From Vigna angularis (taxonomy: Eukaryota > Streptophyta > Magnoliopsida > Fabales > Fabaceae): 64,000 nucleotides of DNA. Below the pieces are notes generated by a model. The model made no database searches and had not been told where the DNA came from. It saw nothing but the letters and a program-made list of their open reading frames with translations. Position 1 is the first letter of the stretch, and each line of letters opens with the position of its first letter. This document shows, piece by piece, positions 1-11,487 of the stretch. Made by a program: the position numbers and the translations under genes. The stretch lies in the NCBI RefSeq assembly GCF_016808095.1, contig NC_068975.1, positions 17,553,501-17,617,500 of the forward strand, written 5' to 3'.

Positions 1-927
1 TCACCTACCAGGACGACCTTAGCGACGCCACTGCCACCACCACACAGCAGACTACTACTTCCAAACCGCCAACCACGAAACAATCAGCCACCCTCTTCCT
101 CCCCATTCGAGGATTTTCTCGAAGGCCTAATGCCCCCCTGCAACACCATTTTTCCCTCTCTGCCTCCCCTAATTTTTTAATGTTTACTGATGGGTTTAAT
201 GTTGGTTGAATCTTGTCCATTTGGTATTGGAAACGATGAGTGTGTAGTGTGCATATGAGCATGAGTGGGATAGATGATTCTGTGACAATGGTGCATGGGC
301 TGGCGAGACAGGGGTGCATGGAGCTTATGCAGTAAGCATACATGATGAATTTGAACATACAGGTGAACAAAAGACCTACCTGCTGCTATGGCTGTTGCTA
401 CTGCTAGCTGTGTATCCGGTGACCTTTTCTTGCCGGTGCCAGTGCCGATGATGATTCTGGGTGATGATCGCAGATGATGGTTTCTCCTGTGCACCCTTTT
501 TCCTTTTTTTCTCTCTCTGATCCAACAAAATTCTGCTCCCCAAAACTTGGCAAAATCCCCTTCTAACTACCTGGTCCCCCTTTTTCCAAAAATCTTGGAA
601 AAATTCTCCTTAACCACCTTGTCCCCTCCCCTCAGACATGCCTTCCATACGCGCCCTTTTCCACGTTTTCTATTTTTTTTTTCAATTTTATTTTATTTTA
701 TTTTTTTATTATTTTCAGTTTTAATTTTATTTTTCAATTTTTTAATTATTTTGATTAATTAACTCTATTAAAACAAATTGCGGATAAGAAAGAAAAAAAA
801 ATTGAATTAAAAGCAAAAATCTAAATACATAAAACTAGAATAAAACAAGAAGGTGAAATAAAGAAAAATAATAAAAAAACCAATAAAAACACATTTTTTA
901 CAACCCGGACAAAATTGAGTGTTGACA
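1..927 (-). repeat. Ogre 3' LTR, partial
   Basis: Matches 25012-25943 nearly base for base. On the minus strand the LTR begins TGTCAACACTC at 927, immediately after the polypurine tract, and leaves the window at base 1. Only the first quarter of the LTR is present. Confidence 0.95.
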
Positions 928-943
928 GCTGCCCCTCTTTACT
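928..943 (-). other. Ogre polypurine tract (PPT)
   Basis: On the minus strand the sequence GTAAAGAGGGGCAGC abuts the TGTCAAC start of the 3' LTR. This is the expected place and composition for the plus-strand primer of reverse transcription. Confidence 0.85.
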
Positions 944-1126
944 TAGATATTACTAAATAATATGAAAATTTAATCTTTTCGTATTATTTAAGTAAAGCTA
1001 AGTAAAGATAAAGACACTAATTTTGTCCGGATTTCAATCATGAAAGAAAACGAACAAAATAATTCAAGTCACGATGCCAAATGACCAATGTCAATTAAAG
1101 TATCAGTAACAAAAAACTAAAACCTG
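944..1126. other. Ogre 3' non-coding spacer between PPT and tandem array
   Basis: AT-rich and without a credible ORF. It contains an inverted pair around a TACTTTAGT-like motif (about 942-1006) that could fold back. No function is assigned. Confidence 0.5.
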
Positions 1127-2792
1127 GATTTGACCATTGTCTCGCAGAGGGCCAAACTCACAGAACAAAAATTTAAATTTGACCATTGCCATGCAGAGGG
1201 CCGATAACAGAAAACTAACACCTGGATTTGACCATTGCCTAGCAGAGGGCCAAACTCACAGAACAGAAATCTAAATCCGACCATTGCCATGCAGAGGGTC
1301 GATAACAGAAAATTAAAACCTGGATTTGACCATTGCCTCGCAGAGGGCCAAACTCACAGAACAGAAATTTAAATCCGACCATTGCCATGCAGAGGGTCGA
1401 TAACAGAAAATTAAAACCTGGATTTGACCATTGCCTCGCAGAGGGCCAAACTCACAGAACAAAAATTTAAATCCGACCATTGCCATGCAGAGGGTCGATA
1501 ACAGAAAATTAAAACCTGGACTTGACCATTGCCTCGCAGAGGGCCAAACTCACAGAATAGAAATTTAAACCCGACCATTGCCATGCAGAGGGTTGATAAC
1601 AGAAAATTAAAACCTGGATTTGACCATTGCCTCGCAGAAGGCCAAACTCACAGAACAGAAATTTAAATCCGACCATTGCCATGCAGAGGGTCGATAACAG
1701 AAAATTAAAACCTGGATTTGACCATTGCCTCGCAGAGGTCCAAACTCACAGAACAGAAATTTAAATCCGACCATTGCCATGCAGAGGGTCGATAACAGAA
1801 AATTAAAACCTGGATTTGACCATTGCCTCGCAGAGGGCCAAACTCACAGAACAGAAATTTAAATCCGACCATTGCCATGCAGAGGGCCGATAACAGATAA
1901 CTAACACCTGGATTTGACCATTGCCTCGCAGAGGGCCAAACTCACAGAACAGAAATCTAAATCCGACCATTGCCATGCAGAGGGTCGATAACAGAAAATT
2001 AAAACCTGGATTTGACCATTGCCTCGCAGAGGGCCAAACTCACAGAACAGAAATCTAAATCCGACCATTGCCATGCAGAGGGTCGATAACAGAAAATTAA
2101 AACCTGGATTTGACCATTGCCTCGCAGAGGGCCAAACTCACAGAACAGAAATTTAAATCCGACCATTGCCATGCAGAGGGTTGATAACAGAAAATTAAAA
2201 CCTGGACTTGACCATTGCCTCGCAGAGGGCCAAACTCACAGAATAGAAATTTAAACCCGACCATTGCCATGCAGAGGGTTGATAACAGAAAATTAAAACC
2301 TGGATTTGACCATTGCCTCGCAGAGGGCCAAACTCACAGAACAGAAATTTAAATCCGACCATTGCCATGCAGAGGGTCGATAACAGAAAATTAAAACCTG
2401 GATTTGACCATTGCCTCGCAGAGGGCCAAACTCACAGAACAGAAATTTAAATCCGACCATTGCCATGCAGAGGGTCGATAATAGAAAATTAAAACCTGGA
2501 TTTGACCATTGCCTCGCAGAGGGCCAAACTCACAGAACAGAAATTTAAATCCGACCATTGCCATGCAGAGGGTCGATAACAGAAAATTAAAACCTGGATT
2601 TGACCATTGCCTCGCAGAGGGCCAAACTCACAGAACAGAAATTTAAATCCGACCATTGCCATGCAGAGGGTCGATAACAGAAAATTAAAACCTGGATTTG
2701 ACCATTGCCTCGCAGAGGGCCAAACTCACAGAACAGAAATTTAAATCTGACCATTGCCATGCAGAGGGTCGATAACAGAAAACTAAAACCAT
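1127..2792. repeat. 98-bp tandem repeat, 17 copies, each a dimer of 49-bp monomers
   Basis: The phrase GATTTGACCATTGCC recurs at 1127, 1225, 1323 and then every 98 bases to 2695, giving 17 units with few substitutions. Each unit holds two diverged 49-bp halves: one carries GACCATTGCCTCGCAGAGGG and the other GACCATTGCCATGCAGAGGG. The array lies between the end of pol and the 3' LTR, where Ogre elements are known to carry variable tandem repeats. ORFs across it are by-products of the periodicity. Confidence 0.95.
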
Positions 2793-3389
2793 GATTTGTA
2801 ACTTTGAAAAGTTGATAAATGCCAAGTAAAACATGAAGATTTTGCAAACAATTCTCCTCGCTTCCTCTAAGATGATGTTATGTCATGATGATGCATGGAT
2901 GCATGGACACATGAGACCTTCATTTTGGTCTTTTCTTTTACTCTCGCTTTTCATCATTTTTTTTTATTATTTTATTTATTTATTTATTTATTTTTATTTT
3001 TTTTGAAAATTCCATGCTTGGAATCCATTGTTAATATTGTCATCAAACACAATGTATGTTCAAAACGCATTCCTTAAAACAACGTTGATTGGTATAGAAC
3101 CCTTTAATGAGCAGGAAGAAAGTGTAACCCTGAGTTAAAATTCTTTTTATCGCTTTTTGCAATCCAAATTAACTTGAACCCTGTATGATGTGGAAGAATG
3201 GCTATGAAAAACAAATGAATAATGATTTTCTGTGAGCAAAAATTAACGTATGTGTGCCCCTCATTTGGGGAAAAGTGATATTAACATATTGTGCTCCCAT
3301 ACTGCCCCAATTTTGCACAATGGAAAAGTGAAAAGATTTGAGTATAAAGGATTCCCCCCAAATTGGATGATCTTCGATTGACAGGGAGA

Positions 3390-3437
<48 letters not shown>

Positions 3438-4614
3438 ACACTGAATTGTGTCGTTCACCACATCATTTTGTTTCAAAGTTAAATTGTGAGAAAGATTAGG
3501 ACCAACAGTCTTCAGTCAGCGTGGACTTTTATGGGCTTGTACCGTGGTTAAAGGTCAAAGGGTTTTGAAAGAAAGGATAATGAAGGCCCAAATAATTGTT
3601 TGACGGTTAAAGTCTTTAGACAAGAATCATTTGCAAGGTGTCCCGTCAACTGTCTTTAGGGATTTGAACTTCAGGCATATTTATTGTTGTTTTTTCTTTC
3701 TTTCCCTTTTGGATCATTCTTATCGTTGCCCCTGTTGTGATCCTTTATGATACTTTCCTTTTCATTCATTTTTTCTCATCTTTGGATGCTTATGATGTAC
3801 CCTTTTAAATTGACGTCGACCTGTTAATGATTCTTGTCTAGGGTGATGAAAACAATTATGCATTTTGGCTCAAAAGGGGTGCAATTGGATGAACTATTTT
3901 TTGACGATTGGATAACGAAAAACGGCCACACGTCACTCCGAATCTTGTTTGTCTGACTTTCTCTTGAATTTAACCCTGAAACTAAACTATGTAGTGCTTG
4001 ACACATCAACTTCATTTTTCCTTTTTTTTTTCTTTTGTTTTCTCCTTCTTTCTTTTTTTTTTTAATATCTCCCTAATCAACGGATTATCGGTGATATGTA
4101 ACATGATGAAAACTGCCCCAATATTAGGCATATGGCGAAATCCTTCGTCTTGTGGGAAACGAAAAAATTAGGGTTCAAGTAATGTGAATGCAGATGCTTT
4201 ATCAAGAAAAGAACACCGGTTACACCCAAAACCTTGAATCAGGAAAAGGCTCACCAACGATATTTTTTCAAAACTCCTTTTTCGAAAATACTATGTCCTT
4301 GACAACTTTATTAACAACAAACTCAACATGTGACCTTCTTTTTTTTCGTTTTCCTTTTTCGACATCCTCCAGGACCGAGCTCACCAACCTGATATACCTG
4401 TGATGCTTTTATCAACAAGCGCTTATTTATTTTCATTTTCATTTTCCTTTGACTACTTAACAGCTCAGCGTGACATGCAATATTTCAGATGGAATGCAAA
4501 CAACCAAAATATGAATGAACTACGCGAACTTCATTTATTAAAAAAAAACAGAGTACAATAATCTTTAACGATAATATCAACATCCCCTTAATAGCAACCA
4601 CTATCACGGAATCA
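2793..4614. other. Ogre 3' untranslated region
   Basis: About 1.8 kb between the tandem array and the end of pol, T-rich on the plus strand, with only short scattered ORFs. It holds the 38-base T tract at 3394-3431 and several shorter pyrimidine tracts. I see no additional gene. Confidence 0.7.
3394..3431. repeat. poly(T)38 homopolymer
   Basis: Uninterrupted run of 38 T on the plus strand (poly(A) in the sense of the Ogre), in its 3' non-coding region. Exact length is likely to be unreliable in any assembly. Confidence 0.95.
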
Positions 4615-6894
4615 TCATGCGTAAAACTTTTTTACTACATCAGAATTAACTGGCAATGGTAACTCCTCTCCGTCCATTCTTGTGAGAATTAGTGCCCCAC
4701 CAGAAAATGCTTTCTTCACTACAAATGGCCCTTCATAATTTGGAGTCCATTTGCCTCTATGATCCTTTTGTATGGGTAGAATCTTCTTCAACACCAGCTC
4801 ACCTTCATGAAATTCTCTTGGGTGTACCTTTTTGTCAAATGCCTTCTTCATTCTTCTTTGGTACAATTGTCCATGACATACTGTTGTTAATCTTTTTTCG
4901 TCGATGAGATTGAGCTGGTCGAAACGAGCTTGAACCCATTTCGCCTCTTCTAATTGGGTTTCCATTAAAACTCGTAAGGACGGAATTTCCACTTCAAACG
5001 GAAGTACTGCCTCCATTCCATATACAAGCGAGAAAGGCATTGCCCCAGTCGATGTTCGTACCGAAGTGCGATAACCATGTAAAGCAAAAGGAAGCATTTC
5101 ATGCCAATCCTTATATGTGATCACCATCTTCTGCACAATCTTCTTGATATTTTTGTTAGCAGCCTCCACTGCCCCATTCATCTTTGGGCGATAAGGAGAA
5201 GAATTAAGATGATGAATTTTGAACTCCTCACATAACTCTGTCATCATCTGGTTATTCAAGTTAGTGGCATTATCGGTGATGATCCTGTTAGGGAGCCCGT
5301 ATCTGCAAATCAACTCTTTTTTTATGAACTTGGTCACCACCTTTCTAGTCACATTAGCATAAGAAGCAGCCTCAACCCACTTGGTGAAGTAGTCGATTGC
5401 GACTAATATGAAACGGTGTCCATTTGACGCCTTTGGCTCTATAGCTCCGATGACATCTATTCCCCACATCGAAAAGGGCCACGGTGCAGACAACACGTTC
5501 AAGGTCGTGGGTGGCATATTGATATTATTTGCGTACACCTGGCATTTCTCACACTTTCTCACATGTGTACAGCAATCATTTTCCATAGTCAACCAAAAAT
5601 ACCCTACTCTCAGTATCTTCCTAGCCATTGAATGCCCATTCATGTGCGTGCCAAATGTACCCTCGTGCACTTCTTTTAGTATCAGTTCGGCTTCTTTTGC
5701 ATCTACACATCTAAGGAGAACCATGTCATGATTCCTCTTATATAAAATATACCCACTCAAAATGAAGCTGCCAACCAACCTCCTTAGCGCCCTTTTATCG
5801 TTTTCGGATGCCTTCTCTGGATATTCTCGAGTCTTAAGATAATGCTTGATATCAAAGTACCAAGGTTTACCATCTACCTCCTCCTCGATGAAATGACAAT
5901 ACGCTGGCTCCGCATGACTCTTCATTTCAATCATTGGCAATTCTGCATCCTGATCAACTTCAAACATCGATGACAAAGTAGCCAACGCGTCTGCTAATTG
6001 ATTATCTTCTCGCGGTATATGATTAAAAGTGATAGAATCGAAATACTCAATTAATCCCCTGATGTAAGCTTGGTATGGAATTAATTTTGTATCCCTAGTC
6101 TCCCATTCTCCCTTCAATTGATGGATGACCAAAGCTGAATCTCCATATACATCCAGAATTTTTGCTTTAGACTCTATTGCTGCTCGGATACCCATAGCAC
6201 AGGCTTCATATTCTGCGATATTATTCGTGCAATTAAAACACAACCTTGCCGTCATTGGAATGTATTGATTCTTAGGAGAGATAAGCACTGCCCCTATTCC
6301 ATGCCCCATTACATTCGAGGCCCCATCGAATAATACCGTCCAAGCTTTTTCATTTTTGTCCTCTTTGTTCTCAGCAAATAAAGCCATGATATCTTCATCA
6401 GGAAATTCAGGTTGCATTGGCTGATAATCATTAATGGGCTGATGGGCTAAATATTCGGCTAAAGCGCTACCCTTGATAGATTTATGAGTAACATATACAA
6501 TGTCGTACTCCGATAGTAGCATCTGCCATCGAGCTATCCTTCTAGTGAGAGCGGGCTTCTCGAAAATATACTTGATAGGATCCATTTTAGATATCAACCA
6601 AGTAGAGTGACTCAACATGTATTGCCTTAAACGATGAGCAGCCCACGCCAGTGCACAACAAGTTCGCTCTAATGACGAATATCGTTGTTCGCAATCTGTG
6701 AATCTCTTGCTCAAGTAATATATAGCATGCTCTCTTTTTCCGTCTTCATCATGCTGACCCAATACACAACCCATTGAATTGTCCAATACGGTCAAATACA
6801 AAATGAGCGGTCTTCCTGGCATAGGTGGACGCAATACAGGAGGGTCTTTGCAGGTATTGTTTGACCTGTTCAAAAGCAACTTGACAATCTTCAT
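4615..6894 (-). pseudogene. Ogre pol, 3' part: RNase H, second (archaeal-type) RNase H, integrase
   Basis: This frame of 759 codons carries, in order: the RT-linked RNase H region (about residues 25-160), a second RNase H at about 185-310 with all four acidic positions visible (FDGAS, AEYEA, GDSAL, ADALA), and the integrase. The integrase has a His-His-Cys-Cys module (HEGTFGTH and CEKC) and a D,D-35-E core: GIDVIGA, TDNATN and NGAVEAANK, with exactly 35 residues between the last two acidic residues. A dual RNase H marks the Tat/Ogre branch of Ty3/gypsy. The C terminus is the usual basic tail, without a chromodomain. The frame differs by one from the RT part upstream (overlap 6749-6894), so a single-base indel near 6850 breaks pol; the catalytic residues themselves are intact. 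Confidence 0.93.
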
Positions 6895-8060
6895 TCCAGA
6901 CTACGGCCTGATTTTTCCGTAGTAACTTGAACATTGGTTCACAAGTAGCAGTTAATTGGGAGATGAACCTAGCAATGTAGTTCAATCTTCCCAAAAAACC
7001 TCGAACCTCCTTTTCTGTTCTGGGCGCAGGCATTTCCGTTATCGCTCTTACTTTGTCAGGATCAACTTCTATCCCTCTTTGGCTGACAATAAAGCCCAAC
7101 AATTTTCCAGACTTTACTCCAAACGTGCATTTGGCAGGATTTAACCTGAGTTTGTACTTTCTCAGTCTCTCAAATAATTTCCTTAGATTGAAAATATGCT
7201 CCTCTTCTGATTCCGACTTTGCAATCATGTCATCCACATAAACTTCAATTTCCTTATGCATCATATCATGAAAAAGTGTCACCATTGCCCTTTGGTATGT
7301 TGCTCCAGCATTTTTGAGTCCGAAAGACATCACCTTATAACAGAATGTTCCCCATAACGTGATAAAGGTCGTTTTCTCCATATCTTCCGGTGCCATTTTA
7401 ATTTGATTATATCCTGAGAATCCGTCCATGAACGAAAACAACGAAAATTTGGCCGTATTATCAACCAGAGTATCGATGTGTGGTAACGGGAAATTATCTT
7501 TCGGACTTGCACGATTCAAATCACGATAGTCAACACACATTCGAACCATCCCATCCTTCTTAGGCACTGGTACAACATTCGCTACCCATTGTGGGTATCT
7601 TGCCACAGCCAAAAATCCTGCGTCAAATTGCTTTTGGACTTCTTCTTTAATTTTTAGGGACATTTTCGGCTTCATTCTTCTCAGTTTTTGCTTGACTGGA
7701 GGGCATTCCGGCTTGAGTGGGAGCCTATGCTGCACAATATTGGTATCTAGACCCGGCATGTCATTGTAAGACCACGCGAACACATCTTTAAACTCCTTCA
7801 ACAGGACACGCAATCTTTCCCTCACTTCCGTTTTCATACTAGTACCGATTTTCACCTCCTTTATCTCATCCTTCTCTCCCAAGTTGAGTATTTCAATCTC
7901 CTCCTGATGGGGTTTTATCTCCTTAGATTCTTGTTCCACTAATCTCAACAATTCCGGAGAGGGTTCCACATTATCTTCGAAATCATCTTCCGTATTATTG
8001 ATAGGGTGCTCAAAATTAGGAACATTGACATCGTTATTTTCAAAACAATCATTGTCACAT
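6749..8060 (-). pseudogene. Ogre pol, 5' part: reverse transcriptase (downstream exon)
   Basis: Reverse transcriptase of a Ty3/gypsy element. Visible are the VKQKLRRM entry motif, PVPKKDG, MCVDYRDLNRA, FMDGFSGYNQI, SFGLKNAGATYQ and the catalytic YVDDM box, followed by KCTFGV and LGFIVS. The frame is open from the inferred splice acceptor at 8060; the first ATG-initiated stretch begins at 7969, but the acidic, Asn/Asp-rich segment between 8060 and 7969 is in the same frame and belongs to the protein. It runs into a frameshift near 6850 before the RNase H domain, so the copy cannot make a full pol. RT motifs appear intact. Confidence 0.93.
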
Positions 8061-8234
8061 CTGCATCATTTAAATTTATGAAAAAGTATAAATAAATAAG
8101 ATAAACAAAGAAAAATGCCAAATGATGATGAAATGCAACTTTATTGTCACGCTGAGTGAAAAGAAAAAAGTCTATCTGCAAAACTTTAGTTCTAAAGCCC
8201 CAATCGAAACTATAAGCTTAATTAAAACTACTAC
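8061..8234 (-). other. Putative Ogre intron between protease linker and RT
   Basis: On the minus strand the linker frame meets a stop at the sequence AAAATGTAGTAG; using GTAGTA as donor (8234) and ATGCAG as acceptor (8061) removes 174 bases including the stop and joins the two frames in phase. The removed part is T-rich. An intron at this point is known from Ogre elements; the exact donor is my inference from phase and GT-AG rules. Confidence 0.65.
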
Positions 8235-8454
8235 ATTTTGTTCACATTAAGCATCACAGGTAAATCAAGTGTTTCCCAATTATTGAGTTGAGTATCAGGG
8301 GAGCAAGCCCACACAAAGCTCAAACTTTGAGGCCCTTCTTCATCCTCCACAGCTGCTATCTGGTCAGCATTGATCCACCCAGCACTGCGGAAGCTTTCCT
8401 TGATGTCAACAATGTGAATTTTGCTCTCTTTGGGCCCTCGTCTTTCTACACGGG
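8235..8454 (-). pseudogene. Ogre protease-RT linker, downstream part
   Basis: Open minus-strand frame with the block DIKESFRSAGWINADQ, typical of the linker between protease and RT in Ogre/Tat pol. It is cut at 8454 by the inserted element 8455-14862; the frame continues on the far side at 14867. It ends at the inferred intron donor. Confidence 0.75.
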
Positions 8455-9620
8455 TGATAAGTGCCAAGAATTGCATATCCTAAGCACTTATTTTAATCTC
8501 CTTTGATGCATTATGGAGTAAAATCTCATGAAAAGTTGTATAATATGTATATATTGTTGATTTTGTATCAGTTTGAGTGTTTTTGTGTGTTTATTTTGCA
8601 GTTAAATAAGGATTGGAGAAGAAAATAAAGAGTCACTATTCACGCATTGACCGGCACTATTCATCCGTTGACTTTACTGTTCATGCGTTGACTTTACTGT
8701 TTGACTCGCCCAGCGAGTTGACTCTGCTCGCCCAGCGAGCCAGCTCGCCCAGCGAGCTGGAACAGCTCGCCCAGCGACCGACGCTCGCCCAGCGAGCGTA
8801 CGTTCGTCGCCCAGCGAAAAATCACTTAAGGTTCTTTCTTTAAAAACGCGATCCAGAGGCTGAATCCAGTCAGTTCTGGAGGGGAGAAGCTAGGGGAGAC
8901 TCTGCAGCTCGCGTCCATGCTCGTTTTGGGTGCTACGGAGTGGAATGTCACCACTTTCTACCATCCAATCCATCCTTTATCGCTTCTATGATGTATATGT
9001 GTAGCTAGAACTCCATTTCACTGGGGTTGAGAGTACATTTCTGAAACTCTTTGTAATTTCTATATTAATGCATGATCTTGTATGAATTTTGTGTTCTATC
9101 TTTATTATTCATGCCTATGATGAGAATCTGAGCTATTTGAACGGTTAAATCATTGAGAAATGTATGAGACCGCGGACCTAGGATAGAACTGCTAAAGGAT
9201 TTCGAGTCCTAGACATAGGAGGAAATTCTTAGTCATCTGTGACATTGTGATTAAGGAAAATCTGATAACTGAATTATCTAAGAGATTAGGATTTAGTTTG
9301 AATGATTCTGAACGGTCATCTGAGAGATCAGGACTGCATGCGCCTAGGATGTTGATGCTTAATTTTGAGGAATTGTGTTAGTAGAAAAATTACTTGAGTG
9401 ATGAACTTGAAAATCAACCCCAGTGAACTTTAATTCATCTGTTTTTACCACTTTAATTTCATCTGTATGCAAATCTTATTTGTGTTGTAAATTTAATCGC
9501 TAAATTAGTAAACTTTAATCAATCTGTGAATCAAAACAAATCTCTTGCGAAACGATATTCGGACTTACTGATTTATTACTTGTACGATTCGGTACACTTG
9601 CCGAGGTCTCAACAAGTTTT
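8455..9620 (+). repeat. 5' LTR of the nested Athila-like element
   Basis: Begins TGATAAGTGCC and ends just before the PBS. The U3 part contains an array of CTCGCCCAGCGAG-type palindromes at 8703-8818, followed within about 20 bases by a TTTAAAAA box that may be the TATA element. The same sequence recurs at 13662-14862. Confidence 0.95.
8703..8818. repeat. GC-rich palindromic array in U3 (CTCGCCCAGCGAG type)
   Basis: Several copies of CTCGCCCAGCGAG and its shortened form CGCCCAGCGA, separated by 4-10 bases. The 3' LTR equivalent (about 13910-14060) has two extra units, which accounts for the 35-bp length difference between the LTRs. Confidence 0.9.
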
Positions 9621-9638
9621 TGGCGCCGCTGCCGGGGA
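9621..9638 (+). other. Primer binding site (tRNA-Asp type)
   Basis: TGGCGCCGCTGCCGGGGA directly follows the 5' LTR. It resembles the TGGCGCCGTTGCCGGGG PBS of Athila elements, which is complementary to the 3' end of tRNA-Asp. Confidence 0.9.
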
Positions 9639-9795
9639 TTTGTTTTTGTTTTCGTTGATTGTTTGTTGTTTATCTGATTTAGTTGATTTTTTATATCTTT
9701 TGTTTAAGTGTTTATTGTGATTATATTTGAATTCTTGTGCATATTTGTTATCATCTGTAGAAATTGTGTCTTTTTGGATTGTTTTCTTTTAGTTT

Positions 9796-11487
9796 GTGTT
9801 TTGTATGAGAAGCAGAGAACAGGTTGAAAATCTACTTTTTGATCCGGAAATTGAAAGAACTGCTCGAAGAAACAACAGCAGAAGAAGGAGACAAAGTAGA
9901 GAATCTAGAGAAGCCTCTGCTATTTCTGAAGAAATTTTGAACTTTTCATCTAGTCAAGACAAAGAAGAAATGGAAGATAATCGTACTGGAGAAGGTTCTG
10001 GGCAAGGAAGACGAACTCTTGCAGATTATAATACTTTCTCAGGACCTCTGCACTTCAACAGTATTGCAAGACCAGTGGTGAATGCTGCTAACATGGAGAT
10101 AAAGCCAGCTCTTATTCATTTGGTGCAGAACAATCAATTTCATGGATTATCCCACGAGAATCCATACACTCACTTGGCTACTTTCATGGAGATTTGTAAT
10201 ACAGTGAGGATTCATCAGGTTCCAGATGAAGCAATTCGACTCAGCTTATTTCCATTCTCATTGGCTGGTAATGCAAAAATGTGGCTGAATTCCTTTCCAG
10301 AGAATAGTCTGACAGTATGGGATGATGTGGTTGCTAAATTTTTGAATAAGTTCTTCCCTCAGTCCAAAGTCAATAAGGGAAAGCAGGAGATCTCGTCTTT
10401 TCAACAAGATGCTGATGAAACTCTAGGTCAAGCATGGGATAGATTCAAAGGCCTACTGAGAAAAACCCCTACTCATGGATTTGATGAGCCTACAATGTTA
10501 AATTTGTTTCTTGGAGGGCTGAAATCCCAAACAAAGTTAATGTTAGATGCATCAGCTGGAGGTAGTATCAGATGGAAGACGCCTGAAGAAGCACATGATC
10601 TGATTGAAAACATGGCTGCAAATGATAATGAAGTTCAGAGTGAAAGAGCTCAATTTCAACAAAAAGGTGTTCTTCAACTTCAATCTCAAGATGCTTTACT
10701 AGCTCAGAACAAGATTATGACTCAGCAACTTGAGACATTAATGAAGAAGTTATCTCAGCTACCTAAAGAACTGCAGAATGTTTCTCAAACTCAACATCAG
10801 ATGGTTCAAAGTTGTGAATTATGCGGAGGAAATCATAATAGTGGTCAATGTGTAGTGCAAAGCATGTCTCATGAAGAAGTACATTATATGGGAAATCAAG
10901 GTCTTCAGACAAACTATGATCAACGTCAAAGTTTTAATCAAGGATGGAGACCTCATCCGAGTATGGGACAAGCTGTTCCTTTCAACAGACCACCTCCACA
11001 GAACTTTCAGCAACAACCCACTCTGACAGACAGAACTTCAAAACTGGAAGAAACTCTTCAGCAGTTTATGCAGGTATCAATTTCCAACCATAAAAGTACA
11101 GAAGCCTCACTTAGGAATTTGGAGATTCAGGTGGGTCAATTAGCTAAGAAGTTGGAAGAAAAACCAGTGAAGGACTTTGGGGCAACCACTGAAGTAAATC
11201 CAAAGGAAGACTGCAATGTTATTACTACAAGATCTGGAAGAATGCTGGAAGAAAAAGAGAATGAGAAAAGAGTGAGTGAAGAAAAAGATAAGATGAGTAA
11301 ACAGGGAGATGAAGAAGAAGAGAAAGAGGATAGAGAAATTGAAAAAGAGAGAGAGGGAGAGAAAAGGAAAGAACAGATGTATGAGAAACCTCTTCCTTAT
11401 CCAAAGGTTATCAGAAGCACTGAAACAAATACCTGCTTACTCAAAATTCATGAAAGATTTGCTCACAAAGAAGAGAAAGTATATTGA
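9796..11487 (+). CDS. Gag polyprotein of the nested Athila-like element
   Basis: Structural protein expected to form the virus-like particle and bind the element RNA. An arginine-rich N terminus (about residues 20-40) is followed by RRTLADY, a retrotransposon gag capsid region (about 85-260, with NAKMWLNSFP, FLNKFFPQSK and GQAWDRFKGLL), a Gln-rich coiled-coil stretch, and one zinc knuckle at residues 340-352 (CELCGGNHNSGQC, a CX2CX3HX4C arrangement). The C-terminal part is highly charged Glu/Lys-rich repeat. The ATG at 9796 is the first in frame; a second at 9805 is equally plausible. The frame closes at 11487 while the protease lies in the next frame, open from 11309, so one indel near 11400 separates what is normally a single gag-pol frame. 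Confidence 0.9.
   Translation: MFCMRSREQVENLLFDPEIERTARRNNSRRRRQSRESREASAISEEILNFSSSQDKEEMEDNRTGEGSGQGRRTLADYNTFSGPLHFNSIARPVVNAANMEIKPALIHLVQNNQFHGLSHENPYTHLATFMEICNTVRIHQVPDEAIRLSLFPFSLAGNAKMWLNSFPENSLTVWDDVVAKFLNKFFPQSKVNKGKQEISSFQQDADETLGQAWDRFKGLLRKTPTHGFDEPTMLNLFLGGLKSQTKLMLDASAGGSIRWKTPEEAHDLIENMAANDNEVQSERAQFQQKGVLQLQSQDALLAQNKIMTQQLETLMKKLSQLPKELQNVSQTQHQMVQSCELCGGNHNSGQCVVQSMSHEEVHYMGNQGLQTNYDQRQSFNQGWRPHPSMGQAVPFNRPPPQNFQQQPTLTDRTSKLEETLQQFMQVSISNHKSTEASLRNLEIQVGQLAKKLEEKPVKDFGATTEVNPKEDCNVITTRSGRMLEEKENEKRVSEEKDKMSKQGDEEEEKEDREIEKEREGEKRKEQMYEKPLPYPKVIRSTETNTCLLKIHERFAHKEEKVY

Noticed and set aside
177..762. Several ORFs of 70-120 codons in the Ogre LTR ends (and their copies at 25016-25774)
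   Set aside because: They lie in both LTR copies, overlap on both strands, and have no family features; they are chance frames in pyrimidine-rich LTR sequence.
1127..2792. Possible CRISPR-like array
   Set aside because: The repeats are contiguous with no unique spacers, and the context is a plant retrotransposon.
2587..2847. 86-codon minus-strand ORF in the 98-bp array
   Set aside because: It reads through repeat units and owes its length to their regularity.
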